From: Homalodisca vitripennis
Taxonomy: Eukaryota > Arthropoda > Insecta > Hemiptera > Cicadellidae
Assembly (NCBI RefSeq): GCF_021130785.1
Contig: NW_025777608.1
Span: forward strand, 31,471-95,470
Length of the DNA stretch: 64,000 bases
Direction: 5' to 3'
A program made the position numbers and the translations under genes. Numbering within the stretch: position 1 is the stretch's first letter; every line of letters begins with the position of its first letter. Under the pieces are notes generated by a model that was given only the letters and a program-made list of their open reading frames with translations, had not been told where the DNA came from and did no database searches. Below, in pieces: positions 35,601 through 47,600 of this stretch.

Positions 35601-38600
35601 GGAAGTTTGATTTCAGTTTTTCTTCAAAATCCTTCCATGTCCTCTCCTTTGCCTCCTTCATCATCTTTGCTGATGCCCTTGCAAGTCTCTTCCATTTGTC
35701 CCTCTTTCGTTTGACCTATCCTTAAACCATTCTCGCCAAGCTCTATTTTTGTTTTTAACTGCTTCAGCAATTCTTTCATTCCACCAAGGGGTCTCTTTAT
35801 CCCTTTTTTTACTTGAAGTTCGTCCACAGGTTTCTTCTGCAGCTTTGACTATAGCATTCTTGAAATTTGTCCATTCCTCCTCTCCTGTTTTGACCTCCCC
35901 CTTGGGTATTGTTCCTCTAATGTTATTTACAAACTCCTCTCTAACTTTCGTATCTTTTAACTTCCATGTCTTGATTCTTGTTAGTCTTTTTCATGTATCC
36001 TTTCCAAACCTCATTCTTTGAAAATCAGCTACCACCAGCCTGTGATCTCCTCCCATACTTTCACTGGGTATAACTTTTACATCTGCCAGGTATGGCTGCA
36101 GGCATTTGGATGGTTTTTGGATCTGGGGCTTATGCTCTGCTATGAGGACAATAAAAAACTGTAATAGGCAGATGTTTCATACAAAATCAACCTAATCAAT
36201 TCGGCAAATTGTTTGCCAAACTTGTATTTTAGTAATTTTAATAGACTCTGTTCAGGAGGATATAGTGCAGGAATTTTTAATATACCAGTGGATTGGTATA
36301 TCTAATTTACTATTAAAAACAATTATTAAATATAAGCTTAGAGAACCAAATTAATTTAACATATTTATATAATTCTGATTTGATTTCTTTTCACCATGCA
36401 TATTTCTTGACGTATACATATGTTAATTGAAAGATCATCCCATTAAACATACAAATAATAATTGATTTTAATGTACATAACTATTTCATTCCTGTTTTTA
36501 GGATTCTCTGTTTGAAAATATGGAAGAACAAATCTTCAAAGAATGTACCATTCCCTCCACTAATGGAAGCAATGGCCAGGTAAGTAATTTAGTTTATTTT
36601 TACCTAGTAGTACTAAATCTGAAATATGAAGGTTTATTTTAATACTCCTTTTTAGTTTACTACAGTCTAAATATTATTATACCAGATATAAACATTGAAT
36701 ATAAAGGAGTATCAATTTTAATCAAAACTTTATGGAACTATTAGCAATTACCTGCAGCTTTGCATGAAGTTTCTTGCTCAATAACAAGAATGATATAGGC
36801 ATATCCTTTTTAAATGGTATACCAAACACTCCTGAGATAATTGATGGTCACTGAAAGATGTTCTAATCTTTACGTTGGACAAAAGCATTTACTTTTGGCT
36901 GGCCATAGTAATCTACTTCCAGTCCATTGTATTTTTAATGCCATGGTTGAGTTTCCCTTATTGACTGAATCAAGAAAATATGTACATACTTAGGTCTGAA
37001 AACCCTACTTTGGTTAAAAATGTATTGTGGCCATTGCAATGTACTCTAGTCTTAGATGTTTTTATGCCACAGTTGAGTATGCTTTGTTTCCCCGACCAAG
37101 AAAATATATACATATGCAGGTCTGAGAAGCCTACTTCGGTCAAAAAACTTCTGACCATTGTAACTTAGTTATGGTTCCATCCAATATAAGCCATCCAATT
37201 CTATAAATTGAGGCACAGTAAAAGTTAGTGCTTGGAATCTTTCTGCGATGAGGCAGGCGGCGGTACTGTGTTCGGTAAAGTGAACTTATTGTCTCTTTCA
37301 TTTACTGCATTGATGGAGCAAGTAATGAGTTGCTGTCTCTATGCAGGTCGGCTCACTAGAATCACAACTGGAATCTACTTTCCAAGTGCAACGCTGATAG
37401 TACTATCATGTAGCATAACTTTTTATTTTGTTCTCTTAGGAAAAGAAGCTTATAAATTGCCTCTAGTCTTATAAGGACCTTTGCGCTGCTTCCAGAGCGA
37501 CAGGATATTCAGGATGGATAAGGTTGGGGGTAAAGGCCGCCTCCCATCGAGATCCATGATGAAGAAGTTAGGGCGGTAATTTTAAAGTCATGTTCCCTCG
37601 AAAGAAAGGGAGGCCAGCTCTGAACCAGTCTCTCCGGTCAAAGCAGGTAGGGGGTGGTACACCCTTGTTGAGGCTAGCAAGAACCTCTGAACTTAGGGAA
37701 CAAACCCCACCAATTCCAATACATCTCCCGCAGTAGACTAGACCTATTGATTTACCCTTGCACCCCAAAATCTCGACATTTGCTATTAGTGATGTGCCGC
37801 TCCTGGACATCTATAAGGTTGCCCAGATTTAAGTGACACATCGGTTTTTTTGCTGTGCCCAGTAGTAGGTTCAACTGGAAGGTATAAACCAACCAGGAGT
37901 GATTCATGCTGAGGTTCGCAGAGTGACTTTAAATTAATTATTAACAGAGAGGGTAGTTGTTTTTCTTGAAAGCTTGCAAATATCATGGAGGGAGACAGAA
38001 CATGCGTACACACTAATAGTGGTGCAGTCCTAGTGGTAGACATAAGAACTAACTGAACTAATTCCCCGGACCCCATAGTATCAAATAGGATTTTCCATAC
38101 ATTGTATGTTGACTAGTTGAATTTGGGGCTAAAAAGTCCTCTCTGAGACTTAAAAGTGGGTATCAGTGGCTTAAAGGTGATTTTAGAAACATCATCAAAG
38201 TCTGAGCGAGCAGACTTGTTCAGTGGTCAACCATACAAGTAGCAGCCATGGTCGCCATTACTTGACTTGGTCACCTTATAACCACTGTTCCCACCGACAT
38301 GGACATTCACAAACAACTGCAACTGAGCCACTGTGGTTACATAAGTTTATTCTATGTCTATGAAAATCAAAGTGCTTACCATCTACTCACATTGTGTTCC
38401 AGGAGTATCCTCATGTTTCAGCAGGGACTTGTCATGGGGGTTTGGCCAATCGTTGTCACTCACTCCATTGGTCTACTGCTCAACCTGTGTTATTTAACAA
38501 TATACCTCACCTTCACCAAAGATAAGGTATTTTAAACTTACTTGTTAAAAGAGAACTATATTGATTGTGTCTATAATTTTAGACTAAAATTATAAAAATT

Positions 38601-41600
38601 ATGCTTATAATTCCAATACGAAAATTATATATTTTTAAACATATTTATACCCTTATCCAATATTTTGATTTATTTCAATACATTGTTTGTAATGGTGACA
38701 AAATTGATTTCAAGAACTTCCATAGTAGTGATGTCTTAATCACCATCAAATTTTCAATTTTTACAATTTTAAAACACATGCATAAATACTAATAGCTGTG
38801 AAAGGCAAATGTTTGGTCAGTAAGTCAACCATTCATCTTATCACCTAATTTTAAAATATTGTTCTTTAACAACTTTAACATTATTGACATTTTTTAATCA
38901 GACTATGTATCAGTCTAAGTATGAAATGATATATGTTTATCACTTATAAATTAATAACTTAATACAGTATTGTATGTTTACTTAACATGTATTGTAAAAA
39001 CTGTCTTAATTTGAAAATGGCGAAAGACAAATTGACATTAAATGGCAGACAATAGTACCAGTGGCATAACTAGAACTTGGGTTTTGCAGGGTGAATCTGA
39101 TTGAAAAGCACATCACAATGGGGAGGGATATGGAATAAATTAGATAGGCTTAATTTAACGTAAAACATTTCACACAGTATGTTATATTTATATTATACTA
39201 GCTATATCCCGCGGCTTCGCACGCTTTTCGTAAGCTTTGCCCGTGTATGTGCACTTCTGGTTCAAGTGAATTATTTTTCCAGTGCCGATTTCGAGATTGC
39301 CTTGTTGCCACGATCAAGATAATCTGTGTATGTTTATAGCCATCATACACTTACATGTAACTTATTATAAAGTGGCCTAACACTCAAACTTTAAGTTCAA
39401 TCAGAAATATATCTTCAAGACAAATATACATCATAACTTCAATATAGTGTTTGGTTATTTAATATACATAACTGTCTCGTATTGCAGTTTTTAGTGTGCA
39501 GGGGCTTTGAAAACTTGTATCTTTTGCAGCACTGCCTGGTGGCGAATTACATCAACGGGCATAGTATATAAACCTTCTCTGTGAAAAAATACATATACAT
39601 ACAAATTTTCATAATGGTCGGTTAAATAGTTTACGATTCCATAAAGGACAAACACACAAACATTCATTTATATATATATACTAGCGGGCCCGGCGCGCTT
39701 TGCTGCACATTTCAATAATTTTTTGCAAAAGTTGCCCGCGGCTTCGCACGCAATTTCCCGTTGAAAACAGTACACTATATTCACTTATTCTTTTTCTATC
39801 ACATTCTAAACATTGCTGAGATAATTGATAGTCGTTCCATCGTGAGCCTCTTGGGCGTATTATGAAGGTATGTACCATATTCCTGCCTCTATCTAGCTGT
39901 TACCCACGGCTTCGCACGCAAATCTTAAGAACCGAAGTCCTTATATTACTTAGTAAATTTTTTTTTTTACTATAATAAATTTTAGATTAAATTAGTTATA
40001 TCTCCGATGCCACGATTGAGCTTGCTTTGTTGTCTCGATCGAGAGAATATGTACACACGGAGTTTTGAGAACCATACTTCTGTCAAAAAAAACAACTAAG
40101 GTTGATTTTATAACATTCTTTATATTTGTAGCCAACGTAAGATAGTAATTATGATATCTGCATTACTCTTCTGATCAAGCATGAGCATGGTTTATATTAA
40201 ATAAATATTGCAGTTAAAGGTGAATTTTTACGTCAAATTTGAATTGTATTATCTGGATAGTAAAGTCTATGTTTAACAGTGATTGCAAAAACAGTTTAAA
40301 CAAAATTTGTCGTTTCTCTTAAGCTTACTCTATGCTTTAAAACTATAAGTGTAATATATGTTTACAAAGAACAGCTGATTAAAAATTTGAAAAGACGTTA
40401 ACATATGTTTGCTGCAATGCATTTCTTATGGGTATTTCTGTAACCAGTGGGGCGGAATCCTGAATCGGGAAAGGGATGGGCATAGCTTATAAACCTTCTC
40501 CGTGGAAAAATACATATACGTACAAATTTTCATCATGATCGGTCCAATAGTTCACGATTCCATAAAGGACAAACATACAAACATTCATTTTTATATATAT
40601 ATATTATTATAATATATATATTAAATATTATATTATATTTATATTAATTTAATATATGTAATGTAATAAATTATATATATTATGCAAATAATAAATGCCT
40701 TATAGTTTGGTAAATAAGGGACCAAGATACAGCTGGTTAAAGTGAAATCAGAACTTATTAATGTGTGTATACTGTATTTTTCAAATACAGTGAAGGTTTT
40801 CATAATATGGTTATATTATGTTAAATTAATTAAATTGAGCCAAAAAATGTATTGAATGCTGTAGCATTAACATGAAAACAATTGTATTTTTACATATGTC
40901 TTTTATATTATTTTTAAATATCCTTGCCACATTTGAAGGATATTAGTCCATTTTTTTCATAGCCAACATCAAATTGCTCAATCACATAAAATATGTTTAA
41001 ATTCAGAACAGGCAATGGGATTTTTAAGGACATTTACCAAAAATTAATTTTAAACCTGTAAGATAAGGATCATATGACATATATTATTTATTTACAAACA
41101 GCAAACACCATTATTATAAAGATATAAGAAATAATGGCTAGAACATGGTAATAATAATGTAGCGATGGTGAGAAGAGTTGATTCAATGTAGATGTTGAGT
41201 TTAGCTCCAGTTCACCTTCCTCTTAGTGCAGCGTCGGATACCTGACACTGTCACATATTTGACTCCTGAAATCTGGAAACATGTTTGCCTAAAGAGATAA
41301 AAAAAAGTCGGCACAACTAAGTGCACTAAGACGTTTTAGGCACGATCTCAAAGCAGGGTGGAGCAACCGAGTTTTCTACACAACACATAATATGTACAAT
41401 TTACAACTGTGCACCTGTTGAGACAAAGAGAATACATCTTCACCTAGATTACACTATATTTTGTAGTAAAGGTGTCTCTGGTTTCGAAACGATGTAAAGA
41501 GTTTATTTTGAGCTTCTTTGTCTCCTTCTTTTATTTGAATCTATTCTGACAAACATGACTTCAGATTCCAAGAGTCAACTCTGTAACAGCTTGAGATTTC

Positions 41601-44600
41601 AGACTGCACTAAGAGGAAGGTGAACTGGAGCTAAACTCAACATTTACATCTGTTATAATGAAACATGACATTTAATTGTTAAATAATTGATTTATGATTT
41701 TTAATATTTTTAAACAATAGAGTGAGGTTTGTTACATAATTATGTAACATTTTGTTTTTTATAATCAAAAATTGATTTTTAATATTAATTTTAGAGTATG
41801 CAATTCTAAATCAAATAAATGATCAAATTTAAATTTAAAAAAAACTTTAGTATCAAAATTTACCCTAACTGCAATATACATGAAATTCATTTAACTAGTT
41901 CAAATTCCCCATCATTAGAAATAAACTAAAAACAAGGAGGTAAAGTTACAAATTATTAGATTTGTATTAATTAGTTTAATTACTATTATTACTATATTAC
42001 TAATACTTAGTTTTTATGATTGACAGGCAGAGGCTCAAAAGTGCATGCTACGATGGTCAACCATATTGGTACCATTAACAGCTTATACACTCTACGAGGA
42101 CAAGTCGCTGTTGGAAGCTAGGTTTGCCACAATTGTAACCGCTGTTACAATAAGTCTAATGCTGTACCATCTTTATGCTGTTGTAAGTTTGTCTGAAAAA
42201 GAGAGTTCCAATAATTGTCACCTCTGTAACAATAAGTTTAAGGGGGGTCGGAACGAATTTTCGTCAAAATTATCGATTTTTAGATTTTTAGCTATCTAAA
42301 TTCCTCTACTTTTTTAGCTTTAATTTGATATCAAAATTACTGTTATTATTATTATATTTATTTTTTTATGAGACATTTTATTTACAGTATGCACCGTAAT
42401 TTTTTCGTGGCTCCACCACGCCGAACTGGGCTTCAATATAGTACTCACTCTAAAACTGTTACGAAAGATTTTTTTTTGTTATTATAGCTGTGTTGGCAAC
42501 ACTTCATCACGTGATACACTTTTGGTTGTGTCAGTCAGATGTTCTGTTTATTGTTTGTCTGACTTGTTGGTTATTTTGTGTTTGTAATGTTGTGACAGTG
42601 ATTGTTTATGCTTCAATGGTGAAATTTAGTTACCAAAGTTATTGAAAGTGGTTGTAGTTTATATTTTTATTCGAAATGCCTCGCGTACCTAGTAAGACAT
42701 TTAAAAAACGTAAAAGTTTTATTCAGTGGGGTACCAGCTTGGAAGACAAACAATGGAAGTGGTGGTGATACTTCGGTACTTTGGGATATACCGACCACAC
42801 CAGTATGAAGAACACAAAAAATAGAAATTTATAGAAACAAACATGATAGAACGAAAAAACAACTCTTCAATTACAAAATTACAAACTTACAAGCATTTCC
42901 AGGTATTTTGATCGGTATTGTTGTCGCTGTTATCTTATCTTTCTCGAGAATCCTGATTACGGCAGGCCGCGCGGCATCACGTGATTTGCACGGTACATCA
43001 TTGCCTTTCCATTACAATTCAATTTATATTTCTGATTAGCCCCTCTAGAATTTGATATTTTACTGATAGGTACTATCTCGAAGGGATGTTTTTCTTTTCG
43101 TCGACATCAGCGCGGGGCAGCACCGAAGGTGCTGCCGAAGCCCGCGCTGATGGCCGGAGGCACTCGCATTTTGGGTGGCGGAATGTGATCAAGAATAAAA
43201 ACAAGTTTTGAGTGTTTTTTTAATAAAAAGTTTAGTTTGGTAAATGTTTGTTTTTGTTGAAATTTTTGTGTTTGGAGAAATGTAGAGGTAAAACACGGAA
43301 GTACAACAAAGCGATGCACCAGCTGAACGGGCGGCGAGACTCTGCAAATCACGTTATCTACTAGACGCTCGACTTTGACCTCTGTCTGAGGATGGGGAGG
43401 TGTTTGCGATAAGACAATTCCTGTTTTTATATTGACGAAATATTGTTCTCTACGCTAATCTAGTAATCAGTAGAAACGAAATGTGTGAAATAACGATTCA
43501 TGTCTGGGTGTGGTCGGTATAATCCCAAAGTACCGATACTTCTGCTAGGCCTAGTGTTAGCTCCAATGTCACTGAACTTACGCCTACTCCTGGACCAAGT
43601 GGATGATTGTAATCTAAATAAACAGAGCACATCAGGGAAAAAGTTAGTTAGTAGTTTAGATGAGTATGAGCAAATACATAAGTATGAGTAACAATTGTAG
43701 TAATGATATTGTAAACTTGCTGAGTTTTGAGAAGTTGCTTTTAGACATAGCGGTTTGCTCTCAATGCAATGGTTCACTTTCACTTCAAACAAGTAACAGA
43801 GTAGGCCTATCTGTGACAATTGAAATAAAGTGTAATTGAGTGTGGATTTTCTGTATCATCTAGTAACAGTGAAAAATTAGGAAACCGTAGATCAGAAGTA
43901 AATGTTCGAGCAGTTTATGCTTTTCGCTGTATTGGGAAGGGGGAGCAGGCAGCGAAGACATTTTGTTTCAGTTATGAACTTACCAAAGCCTCCTTCTTTC
44001 AAGGTATACAACAAAACCCTTGCAGCAACAGCAAAAGAAATTTGTGAAGAAGAAATGAAACAAGCAGCCACAGAAGCTGTGGTTGAAAATGATGGCGATA
44101 TGAATATAACTGGTATTTTTGACGGAACCTGTCAGCGCCCGCGGCCATGTCTCACACAACGGTGTTATTACTGCTATTGCCGCTAATACCCGGGAAAGTA
44201 GTAGATTGGTTAGGGTATTTAGGCAGATTTTGTAGGTGCAAAAACAGACTAAATCAACAACATGAAGGTAATTGTGCTGCTAACTATGCCGGGACAAGTG
44301 GTGGAATGGAGGTGGCCGGTGTTGTTGACATGTTCAGGAAATCAGAGGCTACTAGGGGGTATCAAATACAGATATTACTTAGGTGACGGCGACAGTGCTG
44401 CATTCCCAACCATTCAAAAGGAAGCCCCTTATGGCCCAGAGTATGTAACAGAAAAAGTTAGAGTGTATAGCTCATGTTAGAAAACGTATGGGCACCAGGC
44501 TCCGAACTCTAAAGACTAAAATAGGGAAAAAAGATCTTTCCGATGGTAAAAAAGATAGGAGGCCGTGGTCGCTTGACTAACTCTGTTATAGATGAAATAC

Positions 44601-47600
44601 AGACATATTATGGTCTGGCAATTATGAGGAATACAGATAGTTTGCAGAAAATGAAAGCAGCAGTCTGGGCGACTTACTTTCATCTTGTTTCATCTAACGC
44701 TGAACCTGCTCATGCACTATGCCCCAATGGACCTGATACATGGTGCAAATTCAAGAAAGCTATAGCTGAGGAAAAACCATACAATCATAAGGACCACACC
44801 CATCTGCCTCCAATTGTTATGGATGAAATAAAGCCTATTTTCAGGATCTCTCTCAAGAGCATCTGCTGCGTAAGTGTCTGCACGGGGGCACGCAGAATCC
44901 TAGCGAATCCCTGAACAGTGTCATCTGGTCTCGGGGTTCCTAAAGCAGTTTTTTTGTAATGAAGAATACCTTGGAACTAGGAGTGTGTGAAGCAATAGCT
45001 ACTTACAACCGTGGTAATATTATAAAGTGTAAAATTTTACACAAACTTGGAATCAATCCTGGTCAAACTGCATCCGTGTCATGAAGGAGCTTGACGAGGT
45101 GCGGATAAAAAAATCGGATAAAGCTATGCAAGAAATTGAAAAACGGTGCCGTAAACAGCTCAGCATTGCCAATAAGAGGTTAGAAGATGTTTATGAAGAT
45201 ATGGAAGACCCTGACAACCCTTCCTATGGAGCAGGCATGCACTAAGGTAGGTTTTTTTTTTTTCCGTTTTTCATAATAAAGTTGGTTTTTTGGCGTTTTC
45301 CGAAAAGTAGATTTTTTTACATTTAGGTACACATATATCAAAAACTACTAAAGATATCCAGTTAATTCTTTTTTTGTTGTGTTCCCCCACACTTATATCT
45401 TTGTTTTAAGCGATGGGTTTTATGATATTTCCTATTTTTAAATTTGTCATTAAAAAAATATACAAATAACATCCGCAAATATTTAATGACTAATTAAAAA
45501 AAAGATTTTTTTGGGAAAAACATTTTGAGAAATAAAAACCAATCGCTCTAATTAAAGATTAAGGTGTGGGGAACACAACAAAAAAAAGAATTAACTGGAT
45601 ATCTTTATTAGTTATTGAGATATGTGTACCTAAAGATATGGTATTTTACATAGGGAAGATAGGACATGCCGACCCCCCTTAATGCTGCACCACATTTATG
45701 CCGATATAACATACTGAAACAGCGATTCCCTAACATCATGTTGACGCCACTACTAGTCTTGAAGACTATGTAAATAAAGAGATTTTTTACTTTGACTTTG
45801 ATTCCAAATCAAATTCAAATCATCTTTATACATAATGTGCACACATGTTATACAATTAAAAAATCTTGAAGTTACATTACACTTATATATCTAGTTAAAG
45901 CACTTAATATAGTATAGTTAAAAAGGTTTAGACAGAAATTTTGACTTATAAAATCAAAACAACATGAATAACACAAACATTGCAGTCACAAAACTGCAAT
46001 GTTTTTTTGCAACCAAAATTTGCTTTGCCGAGTTATATTTGCAACCTTTAACTATTAATAAAAAGAAATCACGATTCAACATGTCACACTTGTGAATAGT
46101 TTGAACAAAATAATATTTTTTGTAAAATATATTTTTATTAGTAAGTTGTAAAACCCTATTTGTATTATAATAGTTGATCTTATTCACTCCATGTATCAAT
46201 AAAAATAATGGATATTAAATCCAACCCAGTAATTTAATCTAACTCTTTTAATTTACAAAATGAAACATTTGATAAATTTAAAACAAGTAATGATTCAAAA
46301 TAAAGTTTTTCTGTTAACAAATAAATAATACAAAATCGAATGTACAAATATGATAAATTATCTTTATATTTCAATTTGTGTAAATGTTTAAATTGACTCA
46401 GAAACCATTGACATACATTTTTTTAATTAACAAACCCCCATCTCTTAACATTTGTAACCCTGGAAACGTTAGCATACCCATTTGTTGTCGATCAAGTAAC
46501 TTCCTAAGTGCAATTGACACAAAAAGTGTCAATTAGTATTTTACCAGTAAAATCATTATTAACGGTCAAAGACCTTTAAATTATACATTAATTAAAAGCC
46601 TTAGAGTTGTTTTTTATGTTTAGTGGTCTTGAATTTTCTTTTGTTCTATTTCTATTTGCCAATTTGTGTCTTTTCCCTAGATGTGATTTTATTTTTAATG
46701 TCTGTGCAGTGGGGATTGTATTTATAAACAAATAGTTTTCTTCTTTGTTCGGAAGTTTTTTATTCTAGTTGTAAAAAGATCATTACACTGTTCTAAGAAA
46801 TTCAATCTATCAGTTAATTATTTTTTTTAATGTTTATTTATATCAATGGCTTGATAATTCTTGTACGAATTGTTGAACAAAGTTGGAATGTTGTATACAA
46901 TATTCATTGTTCATAAGAGACTTTTCATGATGTTTTGGTGGGAATATGCATTTTGAGATCTGCCTTACTGAGCAGTTCGATTTAGTTTCCCTTGAACTTC
47001 CCATGCTGGCTAATAAACATTACCCATGCTTTTCAGTTCCCTACAGAATTATTGTTTTTGTAAGTATTTCAGTGTATGTGATATGTACTATATTTCATTT
47101 CTTCAATTCCAGAAATACGTGATCGCATCAAAGAGTACAAAGGACCTGCCATTCCCGATAATAGTGTCAGCGCTCTGTGTCACGTTTCTGTGGACGTTGT
47201 ACGGCATTGCGATAAACAAAGTAGCTCTCCAGGTGAGGAACTTATTGTTGTTCATTTCATACTGAAAGTAAAATGTCATTTATTAGTCAAAAAAAGAAAA
47301 CCGTACGTATGTGACAATCTCAAAATATGTACAATAAGACAAAACTAATTACGGGCTGACATGTTATAAGAAACAATGTGAGACAACTTTCATACTCTCA
47401 TTAACCAAAATTAATTGCACACAGCTCAATATAAATAAAGTATGGAATAGTTATGATTCTCAATTATTCAATTCATAGTGGAATTGTCAGACTTCAATTC
47501 CTCAGCTCTTTTTACACAGTTCCTACTTTAATTTGTATGTTTATTTTAAGATAATACAATTTTTTGGTCATTTTTCATTGTTAAGTGAAAAAAATAGTGA

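Larger units (their letters stand above)
42676..45245 (+). pseudogene. Mutator-like transposase-domain protein, broken
   Basis: Starts MPRVPSKTFKKRKSF at 42676. After the nested insertion the same protein continues (SARPSVSSNVTELTPTPGPS at about 43543). Downstream pieces include AVYAFRCIGKGEQAAKTF, MNLPKPPSFKVYNKTL, DMNITGIFDGT (43902-44186), then KKIGGRGRLTNSVIDEIQTY and KAAVWATYFHLVSS (44543-44914), and finally EDPDNPSYGAGMH before TAA at 45243. This order matches the large insect family annotated as Mutator-like transposase domain. Several frameshifts and stops; not functional. Confidence 0.8.
42242..45678 (+). mobile_element. TTAA-flanked element with a Mutator-like transposase
   Basis: TTAA at 42238-42241 and 45679-45682; terminal inverted repeats GGGGGGTCGG. 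It encodes a damaged Mutator-like transposase-domain protein and ends in a foldback region (about 45313-45640). TTAA with G-rich ends is the Kolobok-type pattern, whereas classical Mutator elements make 9-10-bp duplications, so the superfamily label is open. It contains a nested insertion. Lies in SWEET intron 4. Confidence 0.75.
42211..45703 (+). pseudogene. Diverged partial copy of SWEET exon 4, split by a transposon
   Basis: 42211-42241 plus 45683-45703 aligns without gaps to 42129-42180 of exon 4, with nine mismatches in 52 bp. The matching frame reads IIVTSVTISLMLHHIYA versus TIVTAVTISLMLYHLYA. It is followed by a stop. The 3.4-kb element 42242-45678 interrupts it at a TTAA. Alternatively the right part belongs to a LINE 3' end, since AATAAAGA and a TTTGACTTTGATT tail follow at 45770-45795. 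Confidence 0.4.

Noticed and set aside
37786..38076. 96-codon minus-strand frame as a gene
   Set aside because: No recognisable motif, lies next to a dispersed repeat within a host intron.
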